This document shows positions 15,601 through 23,150 of a DNA stretch of 64,000 bases, piece after piece; the first letter of the stretch is position 1; each line of letters starts with the position of its first letter. Source of the DNA: Lentisphaerota bacterium (GTDB lineage: Bacteria > Verrucomicrobiota > Kiritimatiellia > UBA8416 > JAIOPI01). The notes beneath the pieces were generated by a model that was given only the letters and a program-made list of their open reading frames with translations, ran no database searches and was not told the DNA's origin. The stretch lies in NCBI GenBank assembly GCA_021413965.1, contig JAIOPI010000015.1:1-64000 (forward strand), given 5' to 3'. The position numbers were made by a program, and so were the translations under genes.

Positions 15601-17562
15601 GGACTCCTGCAGGAGCAGGTCGCCCGGCTGCGCGAGGAGCGCGACAGCATCAGCGCCCAGCTTCAGGCCGCGCGCGAGGGAATCGAGCAGGAGAAGACCC
15701 TGCGGGTCGATCTTGAACTTGGCACCAAGGATCGCGAGCGACTGCTGAACCAGCGCCTCGACCAGACGACGCAGAAACTCGACGCGGCCGTCGCGGCGGC
15801 GCAGCAGGCGCGCGAGGAAGGCCAGCGCCACAAGGCGCTCGCCGAGGCCATGCGCGAGCAGTTGACCCAGACCGAGGCCCAGCGCCTCGGCCAGGCCGAG
15901 GCCCTTCAGAAGGAACGCGAAGCGCTCAAGTCTGACCTGGCGCGCGAACGCGAGGCGCGGGACGACGCGGCCAACCGGGCCCGCCAGAAGGAGCAGGACT
16001 TCCTCGAGCTGCAGAAGCTCTTTGAGGCCCAGCAGGCGGAATCCGAGAAGCGCGAACAGGCCATGCAATCCCTGATGGCCGAGGCGCACGAGAAGATCCG
16101 CGGCATCTCCACCGAACTGCAGCAGGTCCAGCGTCAGAACGAGGGCGAAAAGACGCGCACCCAGCAACGGATGGAGGAACTGGAACGGCTTCGCCGAAGC
16201 GTGCAGGACGAACAGAAACTCCGCCGGTCACGCGAGCAGGAAGTCACCCAGCTTCAGAATCAGCTCCAGGAGCAGCGGGCGCTCGCGACGGAGCGCGACG
16301 AGCAGCTCCGCAACCGCAAGGAGCAGGTCGAGGACGAACTCGCGCGCCGGCAGCAACTGGAACAGGAACTGGCGCTGCAGCAGGTCGCCATGCGCGAGCT
16401 TGAAGAACGCTGCCGCATCCTCGACAGCCAGCTCACGCAGGAGAAGTCGACCCTGCAGGTGACGGAGGAGAAGGTTCAAACCGAGCAGGCCGGACTGCTG
16501 GCGCGCCTGGATCAGGCGCAGCAGGATTATAGCGGGCTGGAACTGCGGCTGGAGCAGGCCTTGCAGGATCTGGACCAGCAGAAGACGATTTACACGGAAG
16601 AGCAGCAGCGCAGCCGCCAGCGCATCCAGGACTTCGAAGTCCAGGTCGCGCAGATGCAACAGGAGCAGCAGGCGCTTCGCACCCAGCTCGAGCAGGCGGT
16701 TCACGAAGCGGAGCAGCAGAAGATCCTGCACGAGGACGAGCAGGAGCGCAGCCGCCTGAAGGTGGAAGACCTGCAGCAGCGGATTGACCAGGTGCAGCAG
16801 GAGCGCGAGGCCATGTCCGTGCGGCTGCAGCAGCAGAAGAAGTTCTACGACGAGGAGCGCGAGCAGCGCCGCAAGCGCGAAGTCGAGATTCTGCAGCAGA
16901 AGAAGCAGCTGCAGGATTTGACCGGCGTGCTGCGCCAGAAGGAACAGCAGGTCAAGCAGCAGACGAAACTGCAGGAAGACGACGTGACTCGCTGGAAGCA
17001 GAAGGAGCAGCTGCTGACGCGCCGCATCGAACAATTGCAGCAGGAAATGCGCGCGCTGGGTGCCCGGCTCGATCAGAGCCAGCGCGAGTTGAGCCAGCAG
17101 CGTGAGCTCGCCGCACAACCGCGCGAGGCGGCTCCGCGCAAACCGGCCGTGACAACCGAGGTCCGGCGTCCGGTGGTGGTACCGCCAACGACACCTCGTC
17201 CCCGCGCCGAGGTCGCCGAGACACGCTCGACGCCCGAACCCGTGCGCGAATTCGACACCCTCAACGTGACGCTGCCGGCGCCGGTCGCCACGCCGATCGT
17301 GGAACCCGACGTCGCGCCGCCAGCCGCAGAGCCGGCATCGGCACGTGCCGAAACCGCGCGCAAGATGCAGGACATCGAGCGGGCCGCGCAACGGGAGCTT
17401 GCGCAATGGCAGGAACGTGCTCGCGAAGAACAGTCCAGCGCGCAACCCATCGGCGAGACTCCGCCACCGATCACGCCCACCGAGCGGCCCGCCCTGCCGA
17501 CGACGGAAGAACAGCCGCGCAAAACCCTCTTTAGGCCACGCCCATGGATGCGCCTGAAATAG
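9664..17562 (+). CDS. Giant GYF-domain coiled-coil protein
   Basis: 2632 residues, start fixed by AAGGA at 9653. Residues about 18-65 and 68-115 are two GYF_2-like modules (WFLKIDDGSTFGPV; WMVELADGTLFGPI). From about 135 to about 2480 the protein is continuous Ala/Glu/Gln/Arg-rich heptad sequence predicted to be coiled coil, including eight tandem 42-residue repeats. A Pro/Thr-rich tail follows (about 2490-2632). There is no signal peptide or membrane span, so it is probably cytoplasmic. A fully helical rod of about 2300 residues would be of the order of 300 nm. It overlaps the next gene, a membrane protein, by 19 bases, which suggests coupled expression. Possible roles are a cytoskeletal filament, a scaffold or a tether. 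No characterised homologue is recognised. Confidence 0.85.
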   Translation: MTASQSPSPAAGTPPTWFLKIDDGSTFGPVPEPDLVSWAEQGRIAPGNQISRDQATWVAADSVPALGMDWMVELADGTLFGPINIKALSDLVQDGTVDLDAPLQHRLTGETTIVARKEAEILGATGISPEDQEREAALAARVAELEAQSQAARDALEKARAAAREQSERHDIYRKQTEKESESLKGRVKELDAKSHSLAEALKAAEKKLEDAKAAQSKRDIDWVDTDKTAEKKRQEQARREVELDQQVQKLTREARDAEQKVADAKLELQRQTASIDGLKKQSAQREQHLQRQVEELRKQAAETSAALTRARTDLEKQTASRPDPKLAGRISELEQQARDQAGRLGATEQELLARKTELEAVQRAAMEREQNLAQELAAQKQQAAEAAAQLEKARAELDAERAALTQTQAERGRREQELQTRLQEAGQAAEKAQTELREAQEQLRQRTEDYQALRSQTSGKEQTLVEQIEQIRAQSDTAASQVEKARQDLAAHRSAVAESPATLRQRLDDLTQAAHALGKQVAAARQAVAEADSKLQAFEAEASASEQRLQQQVAHLDEHARKAVEQVAAFRQQLADALAGTDRSQDAALRKQVEQAGWQAENAASRVRQGRTQLADFRATAGATRTQLTAARDHAAETLEDAQHATDENRREAEQVSTALERAAAQPAAAPSAAPSGESALAERLQRYTAEATEAAQALAASQAELARVRADMRDAETDRRKVEREQKRQIAQLQAAYQEASAEVQQLRLALEEERRLAAGAQADGRAREDALQQELANLRQAAAQTAAQLEEAQQAYTEVHGRGQDVEQRAESLQQQLQQQAAQLEAQLRETEGELNSLRAALEQAQHDAQALAAEHQQRIDHLEVAVRTARNEASERQARVQELEAAAGAAQLEVATVQQSLAGTRQQEEQIQRQKQQAEASLDKLLGRTRHLEAQAAAYQEQAAQTREALENARRQVHEADKARESAAAHAAQLEQVLSSSTQDRDGIQAALEQAGREREALSSALQQAEARAEQAGASHAAAARERDAVQAALADAQREQGRLTDLLKQMTDRADQAEAAFHTTAQDRDTLRAALESAGGERERLTAALQDMSAKAEESAAVLRATAQDRDGLRAALEDVQREQERLATALQATSAQADETATALQTTTQQRDALRVELEGVQGEQQRLAAALQAANAAAEQTGTTLTLTVQERDNLRAALEAADRENEHLTQACEDSNARAEQTADALQAATREGEALHATLTDTQQERERLAAALRHSQATADDTAAVLRTTAQDRDTLRAAREEAQRECERLTSLLGETTTRAAYLQDELNRTTAALADVQSELATTRATLDATAQERTQLAADLQAASERVAQLQDDLDRTSTTLSQTQDELTGTQAALADLQAVHAEVDTQRVTLETRLGESSSTAAELEQQLATARQEQESDRERAAQREQDLNEQIEQFRRAAGESAQTLHMLQEQLESAYANSRDIQEKSRQAQEQMRGRIEDLEGQLQATHATLVDTRNQLNEEQRQSQLLSQSRATMEAQLRQHIDELNARLADLQAQLESTAADLEHERSQHAESRATAEQQALDLQGQIEQLRSESQQTAAELATAQRELQRAAEDAQRVEAEYGNERADLRRRIEMLEGHQAEALRALEQTRGELSAERETCSQLRQENAQRTEDQRRQVEDVKEILVEETDDIAADLTAGRAFLESVRVAFDQKERTFQDRISALRDMVGDDFEARREQLRRRREALKEYTAVRQRLETQQAATEAELAQYRSRLQELQAAHDKVRTESLAAVEDLAQTRLELDTQRETVRELQDRSQRTDSELTHRLDQLQEDYRTASRSLQEAELKLEELAKLREDALGDARQKEQELAHQQALYEQAVEAARLQEQELTQQVADLQQQLRSATERLDQAEWDQRQSQSAHANALEGLALEKAELQQSLQEWEEKDAQTRELLASRTEELERLAALHQEAQLGAQHTQGLLQEQVARLREERDSISAQLQAAREGIEQEKTLRVDLELGTKDRERLLNQRLDQTTQKLDAAVAAAQQAREEGQRHKALAEAMREQLTQTEAQRLGQAEALQKEREALKSDLAREREARDDAANRARQKEQDFLELQKLFEAQQAESEKREQAMQSLMAEAHEKIRGISTELQQVQRQNEGEKTRTQQRMEELERLRRSVQDEQKLRRSREQEVTQLQNQLQEQRALATERDEQLRNRKEQVEDELARRQQLEQELALQQVAMRELEERCRILDSQLTQEKSTLQVTEEKVQTEQAGLLARLDQAQQDYSGLELRLEQALQDLDQQKTIYTEEQQRSRQRIQDFEVQVAQMQQEQQALRTQLEQAVHEAEQQKILHEDEQERSRLKVEDLQQRIDQVQQEREAMSVRLQQQKKFYDEEREQRRKREVEILQQKKQLQDLTGVLRQKEQQVKQQTKLQEDDVTRWKQKEQLLTRRIEQLQQEMRALGARLDQSQRELSQQRELAAQPREAAPRKPAVTTEVRRPVVVPPTTPRPRAEVAETRSTPEPVREFDTLNVTLPAPVATPIVEPDVAPPAAEPASARAETARKMQDIERAAQRELAQWQERAREEQSSAQPIGETPPPITPTERPALPTTEEQPRKTLFRPRPWMRLK
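12619..13626 (+). repeat. Eight tandem 126-base (42-residue) coding repeats
   Basis: Within the giant coiled-coil gene, residues about 986-1321 are eight units of exactly 42 residues (six heptads). Each starts with a form of AQDRDxLRAALE and continues through ER-x-x-L-x-x-AL. The units include TQDRDGIQAALE, ARERDAVQAALA, AQDRDTLRAALE, AQDRDGLRAALE, TQQRDALRVELE and VQERDNLRAALE. Divergence between units argues for old duplications. The period is kept without frame slips. Confidence 0.9.
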
Positions 17563-18359
17563 CACCTGCCGAACAGGTCCCGCCCAAGTTGGTGAGCCTG
17601 CAGGCCCGCCGGTTTGCTCCGGAGGGTGAGGCGGGACTGTTGCTTTCCGGCCGGATGTCGGCCCGGTTGGAACGACGGATGGCCGGCGATTTTCCCGTGC
17701 TGGAGGCCTTCCAGCAGTTCCTGGAACAGGAGCGGCGCCGCGCCCGCCGCCACCTGGTCGTCATGACCAGTCTCGTCGGCATCGTCCTCCTTGCGGTCAC
17801 GACGCTGGGCGTCTACCTGGGGACCCTGTTGCACCGCACAGTCAATCAGGACGTGAGCAAAGTCGAGGCCGGGCTGCAGGCCCTGCAAGTGGAAACCAGC
17901 CGGGTGCGCGAAGAGACGCGGGCCCAGGCGGCGGACGTGGCGACCACCGCCGCGGCATGGCGTGGCGAACTTGAGGACAAGGCCCAGGCACAGGCCGCGG
18001 AACTCGAACGCTACCAGAGTGCCATGGCGGCCATGAACGCCAAAGTGGCGTCACTGGAGCAACGCAATGAGACCCTGCTCAGCGATATGGAATCAGTCCG
18101 CAAGGTCGTGCCCTCGCTGACAACCGACATGGGCCTGGTGGTCAATATGCTGGAGGACCTGAAGTCACGGCCGGTTCCGCCCGTGGCCGCGCCCGCTCCA
18201 CGGCCTGTCGAGCCGGCGGCGGTGGCCGCGCCCGCCCCCGTGGCGAAGGCGCCAGTCGCGACAGCCGAACCGCCCGGCCCCCCGCTGACGCTCGCGCTTC
18301 AGATTTCGCCGCGCACAGGCGCAACGGCCATTCCCTGGCGGCTCGTCATTCCGGAATGA
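17544..18359 (+). CDS. Single-span membrane protein with coiled coil, partner of the giant protein
   Basis: 271 residues. ATG 17544 lies inside the end of the preceding gene. A cytoplasmic N-terminal region (about 1-69) is followed by one transmembrane segment (about 71-92, VVMTSLVGIVLLAVTTLGV). An extracytoplasmic coiled coil (about 95-190), a Pro/Ala-rich linker (about 198-245) and a short C-terminal segment follow. This topology would let the N-terminus contact the cytoplasmic giant protein while the rest spans the periplasm. Its stop overlaps the convergent LysM lipoprotein gene by 14 bases. No family recognised. Confidence 0.8.
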   Translation: MDAPEIAPAEQVPPKLVSLQARRFAPEGEAGLLLSGRMSARLERRMAGDFPVLEAFQQFLEQERRRARRHLVVMTSLVGIVLLAVTTLGVYLGTLLHRTVNQDVSKVEAGLQALQVETSRVREETRAQAADVATTAAAWRGELEDKAQAQAAELERYQSAMAAMNAKVASLEQRNETLLSDMESVRKVVPSLTTDMGLVVNMLEDLKSRPVPPVAAPAPRPVEPAAVAAPAPVAKAPVATAEPPGPPLTLALQISPRTGATAIPWRLVIPE

Positions 18360-18885
18360 AGAGTTTCTGCCCCACGCGCAGGTTATTCGCGTTCTTTAGC
18401 CCGTTCGCTTCGATAATGGCCGACGGTTTGACCTTGTAGGCCGCGGCAATGGCTGAGAGCGTTTCGCCCTGCTGCACCACGTGCTCATAGCCGTCGGCAG
18501 AGCGTGACCCTCCCCCGCTTCCGCCCCCGGTCGTGCGCACCACATCAGCCATCTTCTTGCTCAACTGGTCCACGATCTGTTCGCGATCACGCTGGCGCGC
18601 GGCTTCCATGCTGCCCACTGAGCTCTCCAAGGCGGCCAGGCGCTGCTGCTCGTCGCGGCGGCCGGCCTCGATCCCGGCCTCCAACTGGTGCATGCGTTCG
18701 TAGAGGTCCTGGCGCTGGGCCTCCATGTCGTTCACACGCTCCTGCAGCTGGTTGACCTGCACCTGGAGCGTTTGAATGGTCATCTCCGACCGCGCCTGTT
18801 CGTCAACGGCCGAAGGATCGTAGAGCGTGGCGCAACCGCTGGCGGCAAGCGCCAGCGCCAACATAAGCATAGCGCGGATGATCAT
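18346..18885 (-). CDS. LysM-domain lipoprotein with coiled coil
   Basis: 179 residues. ATG 18885 gives a signal peptide MIIRAMLMLALALAASGC with lipobox ASGC. A frame extension to 18957 would add residues ahead of the signal, so it is rejected. A coiled coil (about residues 30-105) and a Gly/Ser linker lead to a C-terminal LysM domain (about 132-179, YEHVVQQGETLSAIAAAYKV ... NNLRVGQKLFIPE), which binds peptidoglycan glycan chains. It is probably anchored in the outer or inner membrane and holds the wall. The gene is convergent with the membrane protein at 17544-18359. Confidence 0.85.
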   Translation of the reverse strand: MIIRAMLMLALALAASGCATLYDPSAVDEQARSEMTIQTLQVQVNQLQERVNDMEAQRQDLYERMHQLEAGIEAGRRDEQQRLAALESSVGSMEAARQRDREQIVDQLSKKMADVVRTTGGGSGGGSRSADGYEHVVQQGETLSAIAAAYKVKPSAIIEANGLKNANNLRVGQKLFIPE

Positions 18886-18958
18886 AGGCGAAGTCGTATC
18901 ACCGCGCGGGAGCCGGATCAAGTTCTTTTGAATCCCGCTTGCCTTTCGGCATTCCACA

Positions 18959-19948
18959 ATGAAAAGTGACGCAACGATGACGCCTTACCCACTGTTGTTC
19001 AAGCCCGTCTACCAGTCTTATCTGTGGGGCGGGCAGCGCATCGGCCGGCATTTCCAGCGCGCCGGGGTCCCTCCGGTCTGTGCCGAATCGTGGGAACTGG
19101 CCGACCGGCCGGAAGGCATGAGCGTCGTCTGCAATGGCCCCCTCAGCGGCATGCCGCTCGATGCGTTACTCCGTCGCCACGGGCGGGAGATTCTGGGGCC
19201 TCGCCACGTCGGGGAATCCTTTCCCCTGCTGATCAAAGTACTGGATGCGCGCGAACGCCTGAGCGTGCAAGTTCATCCCAACGACGCCTCCGCCGCACGC
19301 TGCGGCGGCGAGGCTAAGACGGAGATGTGGTACATCCTCGACGCCGCCCCGGGAGCGTGTGTATTTGCCGGTCTGCGTCCCGGAACGACGCCAGCCGCGT
19401 TACGCGCCGCCTTGGCCACGAACTCCGTCGACGCCCTGCTCAATACGATTTCGGTCAAGGCCGGCGACGCGGTCTTCATGCCCGGCGGCCGCGTCCATGC
19501 CATCGGCGAAGGATGCCTGATTCTCGAGGTCCAGCAGAACTCGAACACGACGTACCGACTGTACGACTGGGGACGCGTCGATCAGCAGGGACGACCGCGC
19601 GCGCTGCATATCGATCAGGCGCTGGAGGTGATCGATTGGGCTGATCAGCCGCGCCCGCTGGTGACGCCAGGGCCGATTTCACATTCCGCGGCCGGTACCG
19701 TCGAACGAATTCTGGCGTGCCCCTATTTCACCATGAGCCGTCTGGTTCTGCAGGCGCGTCTCCCCTACCCTCGCCGTGGTGAGACCTGTGTGATGCTCTT
19801 TGTCGCGTCGGGTTCGCTTACGGCGACGGCTGGCGCGATGGGCGTCAGGCTCGACGCGGGAACCACCTGCCTGGTGCCGGCGGCTTGCGGCACGCTCGAC
19901 TTGGAGCCGCTGAACGGGCCGGCGTCCGCACTCGTGATCACGCCCTGA
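18959..19948 (+). CDS. manA: Mannose-6-phosphate isomerase, class I
   Basis: 329 residues. It interconverts mannose 6-phosphate and fructose 6-phosphate using Zn. The cupin core has SVQVHPND (H106), KTEMWYI (E122) and PGGRVHAIGEG (H180) as likely metal ligands. The active-site stretch EVQQNSNTTYRLYDWGR is intact. The length fits the short bacterial class I form. ATG 18959 is the longest start and ATG 18977 (MTPYPLLFKP) is also possible; neither has a good ribosome site. It is divergent from the LysM lipoprotein gene. Confidence 0.93.
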   Translation: MKSDATMTPYPLLFKPVYQSYLWGGQRIGRHFQRAGVPPVCAESWELADRPEGMSVVCNGPLSGMPLDALLRRHGREILGPRHVGESFPLLIKVLDARERLSVQVHPNDASAARCGGEAKTEMWYILDAAPGACVFAGLRPGTTPAALRAALATNSVDALLNTISVKAGDAVFMPGGRVHAIGEGCLILEVQQNSNTTYRLYDWGRVDQQGRPRALHIDQALEVIDWADQPRPLVTPGPISHSAAGTVERILACPYFTMSRLVLQARLPYPRRGETCVMLFVASGSLTATAGAMGVRLDAGTTCLVPAACGTLDLEPLNGPASALVITP

Positions 19949-19971
19949 ACAGGCGGGCACGCCGCTGCCCC

Positions 19972-20475
19972 TCACATGTCGTAGAGCGTGGGATCATGTC
20001 GCCGCGCGCGAGGTTTTGCGCCTGCGGTTTCGGCACCGGCCTGTCCGGGCAGCACAAAGGGATCCGCCTCCTTGAGCCGGTCGCCCAGGTCCTGTTCGAT
20101 GGCCTCCGGGTCCTCGCCCGATTCCATACGCGCGACGGCCTCCTCCACTCCGCCGGCAAATTCGAGGCCCGTCATCTGCGAGAACTTGCGCATGAGACGT
20201 GCCGCCTCGCGCGGATCGTCCTCACGCAGCCCTTCCGCCTCGCCGGCCAGTGCCTCCATGGCGTGTTCCATGCGCGCTTCATCGATTGGCAGTTCGCCAC
20301 CCTCGCCGGCCTCCGGAGCGCCCGTCGGCGCGGCAAAAGGCGAAACCTCACGCTGCAATTCGTGTGCCTTGCCACTCGGACACGGCGGCCGCGACGTCGT
20401 ATCGATGCGTCGGGAGAAGAACGTGAAGACGGTGTGACAGTCCGGACAGTAGAATTCGTAGATTGGCACGGTCAC
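19972..20475 (-). CDS. FmdB-type zinc-ribbon protein
   Basis: 167 residues from GTG 20475, which overlaps the murG stop in a GTGA arrangement, so the two are translationally coupled. The N-terminus PIYEFYCPDCHTVFTFF is the FmdB/CxxC putative regulatory fold. The second knuckle keeps only one Cys (PPCPSG), so zinc binding may be altered. The remaining 120 residues are acidic and helical (EAGEGGELPIDEARMEHAM) and end in a basic tail. Function unknown. A much longer frame to 20838 is excluded because it runs inside murG. Confidence 0.75.
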   Translation of the reverse strand: MTVPIYEFYCPDCHTVFTFFSRRIDTTSRPPCPSGKAHELQREVSPFAAPTGAPEAGEGGELPIDEARMEHAMEALAGEAEGLREDDPREAARLMRKFSQMTGLEFAGGVEEAVARMESGEDPEAIEQDLGDRLKEADPFVLPGQAGAETAGAKPRARRHDPTLYDM

Positions 20476-21545
20476 CCTCCGATCACGGATTCCACCAAGT
20501 TCGCCAGTCGTTCCGCACCATCGGGAATCGCAAGGCCTTGCAGCGCGGCACGCATGCGGTTCCGGCGGTCGGGCGCCTCCATCAGGGAGGCGATTTCCAT
20601 GGCCAGACGCTCCGGCGTCAGCGCCCGCTGTTCCAGCAACTGCGCGCCGCCACGCTGCTGGATCTCCTTGGCATTCAGCCATTGGTGGTTGCGGCGGGCC
20701 GTCGGCAAAGGCACGAGGATGGCGGGAACGCCGTACCGGGCCAGTTCCATGCAGCTCCCGGCCCCCGACCGGCACACGGCCAGGCTCGCCACGTTGTAGG
20801 CCTTGTCCATGTCCTCCAGGAAACCGAAGACCTGGCACGGAACCTCCTCTGCCGCGTAGGCCGCGCGAACCAGTTCGCCATCCGCTTTGCCGGCAAGATG
20901 AACAACTTGCAGGGCTCGGCCCTCACGGCGCAGGCGACCGGCCGCCACAGGCACGACTTCATTCAACACATGTGCGCCCTGACTGCCGCCCATGACCAGA
21001 ATGGTGAATACCCCATCGGTCAGCGGGGCCCCCTCCAGGCGACCGGTGCCGAGAGGCCGCATCGGCAGCCCGGTACGGACCGCCTTCCCGCGCGGAAAGT
21101 GATAGCCGGCAGATTCAAAAGCCACTCCGACGGCACGGGCAAATCGCGCCAGAAACGACACGGCACGCCCCGGGATGGCGTTGGCTTCGTGAAGAATAAT
21201 GGGGACGCGCAAGACCCAGGCCGCCAACACCGGCGGGACGGACGAGTAGCTGCCCATGCCGAGCAGGACGTCGGGCCGATTGGTGCGCATGCGCGCCGCC
21301 GCGTGCAGGCAGGCGCCGGCGTGGCCCGCAGCCACCCCCACGCCGCCCGCCGACCATCGCTCCTGAAAACCGCGAGCGGCAAGCCGCACGACCGGACCGT
21401 CCCACCCCTTGATGACCGCCGTCTCCGTATCTCGCCCTGACAGCCACAGCGTGACCTTGTGGCCGCGCTGGCGCAGAGTCTGCGCGGTCATGACACCCGG
21501 GAACGCGTGTCCCCCCGTTCCCCCACAGGCTATACCTACATGCAT
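20472..21545 (-). CDS. murG: UDP-GlcNAc:lipid I N-acetylglucosaminyltransferase
   Basis: 357 residues, usual for MurG, which converts lipid I to lipid II on the inner face of the cytoplasmic membrane. GT-B fold signatures: GGTGGHAFPG (8-17), LHEANAIPGR (118-127), GGSQGA (186-191) and a C-terminal nucleotide-sugar region CRSGAGSCMELA. Usually murG sits in a dcw cluster with ftsW and murC. Here it stands apart, followed only by the coupled zinc-ribbon gene. Start ATG 21545. Confidence 0.95.
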   Translation of the reverse strand: MHVGIACGGTGGHAFPGVMTAQTLRQRGHKVTLWLSGRDTETAVIKGWDGPVVRLAARGFQERWSAGGVGVAAGHAGACLHAAARMRTNRPDVLLGMGSYSSVPPVLAAWVLRVPIILHEANAIPGRAVSFLARFARAVGVAFESAGYHFPRGKAVRTGLPMRPLGTGRLEGAPLTDGVFTILVMGGSQGAHVLNEVVPVAAGRLRREGRALQVVHLAGKADGELVRAAYAAEEVPCQVFGFLEDMDKAYNVASLAVCRSGAGSCMELARYGVPAILVPLPTARRNHQWLNAKEIQQRGGAQLLEQRALTPERLAMEIASLMEAPDRRNRMRAALQGLAIPDGAERLANLVESVIGG

Positions 21546-21659
21546 GCCGTGAGCATAGGCAACCAGCGAAAATCGCGCAACCCGGATTACGTTTCTTAAC
21601 AGACTTGTGTTTCATGATCGGGCCATTATCATCCGTCGAGCCGTGCGAAGGAGCAAGAC

Positions 21660-22058
21660 GTGATGTGTCGGAATCTGGCCATACTGTTGACCGCGGTCGT
21701 GTCTGTCGCCAGCCTCGGCTGCGCCACGTCGACGCCCCCCTCGCCCCACCCGGGCCGCGTGCAGCACGTCGTGGTCTGTTGGCTGAAGGAGCCAGGCAAT
21801 GTCACCCAGCGCCAGGCACTGATTGATGCCTCCCGCCGGCTGAACGCCATCCCCGGCGTCATCGCCGTGAGCGCCGGCTCGGTGATGCCCAGTGAACGCG
21901 CCGTCGTGGACAGCACCTTCGATATCGCGCTCGTGATGACCTTCACCGACGCCGATGCCATGCGCCGCTATCTGACGGCGGCCCAGCACCTCGACATGAT
22001 GCGCAACATGATCCAACCGCTGACGCAACGGGTGCTGATTTACGATTTCGCGGAGTAG
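21660..22058 (+). CDS. Dabb-domain lipoprotein
   Basis: 132 residues. AAGGAG at 21648-21653 serves GTG 21660 or, with better spacing, ATG 21663. A lipoprotein signal (LLTAVVSVASLGC) is followed by a stress-responsive alpha/beta-barrel (Dabb) domain: VQHVVVCWLKEPG, then a ferredoxin-like pattern, then DIALVMTFTDADAMRRYL. Dabb proteins usually form dimers and their roles vary. An exported lipoprotein form is seen in several PVC genomes, to my recollection. It is divergent from murG. Confidence 0.8.
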   Translation: MMCRNLAILLTAVVSVASLGCATSTPPSPHPGRVQHVVVCWLKEPGNVTQRQALIDASRRLNAIPGVIAVSAGSVMPSERAVVDSTFDIALVMTFTDADAMRRYLTAAQHLDMMRNMIQPLTQRVLIYDFAE

Positions 22059-22127
22059 GTCGTCGAGGGGCGGACTCAGCCGAAGGAACGAGCAAACAGG
22101 AACATCTGACGACCGAAAGGACTTCGC

Positions 22128-23150
22128 ATGAAAACTCGCCGGCGTTCACAGCCCCGCATTCAAACCACAACCGTAGGCTCATACCCGGTCCCGGAATGGC
22201 TCCTCGCACTGCCAAGCGAGCAAGCGCTGGTTGACGCCACGCGCGTGGTTTTCGACATTCAGCGGCAGGCCGGAATCGACCTGCCGACCGATGGTGAATT
22301 GTACCGGTTCGACGCCAACCATCCCGATACCAACGGCATGATTGAGTATTTCACGCGCCGCTTGTCAGGCATCCGCTCCAACCTCGGACGATCGGACCAT
22401 GACTTGTTCCGGCGCCGGACCGACATGGGGTTCCGCACGAGACCTGCCGGCTGCGTGGACGGCCCGCTGGGCGAGGGATCGCTGAACCTCATCGACGATT
22501 GCCGCCGCGCCGCATCCGTGGCGGGTGGTCGATTCAAGTTCACCCTGACGAGCCCGTACATGTTGGCCCGCACCTTGCTCGACGGCTACTATTCCGACCT
22601 CTCGAGCCTGACCCTGGCCATCGCCGACGTGCTCGCGGCCCAGGTGGCAGGCCTGCCGTGCGCCTGCGTGCAGGTCGATGAGGCAAACATCCCCGGCCGC
22701 CCCGAAGATGCGCCCTTCGCGGCCGAAGGGATCAACCGCATCCTGGATGCCGTGTCCGTTGAGAAAGCGGTCCACTTCTGCTTTGGCAACTATGGCGGCC
22801 AGGTCATCCAGAGCGGCTCCTGGAAGCGGTTGATTCGCTTCCTCAACAGCCTGCGCACCGATCACCTCGTCCTCGAACTGGCGCACCGGCCCGAAAGCGA
22901 TCTCGCGGCCCTGCGCGACATCCGTCCGGAAATCGGGCTCGGCATCGGGGTCATTGACGTCAAGGTGAACCCGGTTGAATCGCCCGACGACGTGGCGCGG
23001 CGCATCGAGCGGGCCGAGCGCAAGCTGGGCGCGGGACGCGTGCGTTTTGTGCACCCGGACTGCGGATTCTGGATGCTGAAGCGCTCCATCGCCGACCGCA
23101 AAATGGCGGCCCTGTCCCGTGGACGCGATTTGTACCTGGGCCAGGCATGA
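22128..23150 (+). CDS. MetE C-terminal-type (core-MetE-like) methyltransferase
   Basis: 340 residues. It resembles the C-terminal catalytic barrel of cobalamin-independent methionine synthase: TTTVGSYPVPEWL at the start, PTDGELYR, VQVDEANIPG, HFCFGNYGG and the Zn-ligand region HPDCGFWML. It lacks the N-terminal half that binds folate in full MetE. Stand-alone proteins of this kind include methylcobalamin- or corrinoid-protein-dependent methionine synthases and non-methionine enzymes. The substrate is therefore not assigned. It overlaps the next gene by four bases (ATGA). Confidence 0.8.
   Translation: MKTRRRSQPRIQTTTVGSYPVPEWLLALPSEQALVDATRVVFDIQRQAGIDLPTDGELYRFDANHPDTNGMIEYFTRRLSGIRSNLGRSDHDLFRRRTDMGFRTRPAGCVDGPLGEGSLNLIDDCRRAASVAGGRFKFTLTSPYMLARTLLDGYYSDLSSLTLAIADVLAAQVAGLPCACVQVDEANIPGRPEDAPFAAEGINRILDAVSVEKAVHFCFGNYGGQVIQSGSWKRLIRFLNSLRTDHLVLELAHRPESDLAALRDIRPEIGLGIGVIDVKVNPVESPDDVARRIERAERKLGAGRVRFVHPDCGFWMLKRSIADRKMAALSRGRDLYLGQA

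Noticed and set aside
13903..16167. Minus-strand frames of up to 754 codons opposite the giant coiled-coil gene
   Set aside because: The Leu/Gly/Arg-rich sequences are complements of Gln/Glu/Ala codons; the sense strand has clear GYF modules, heptads and a ribosome site.
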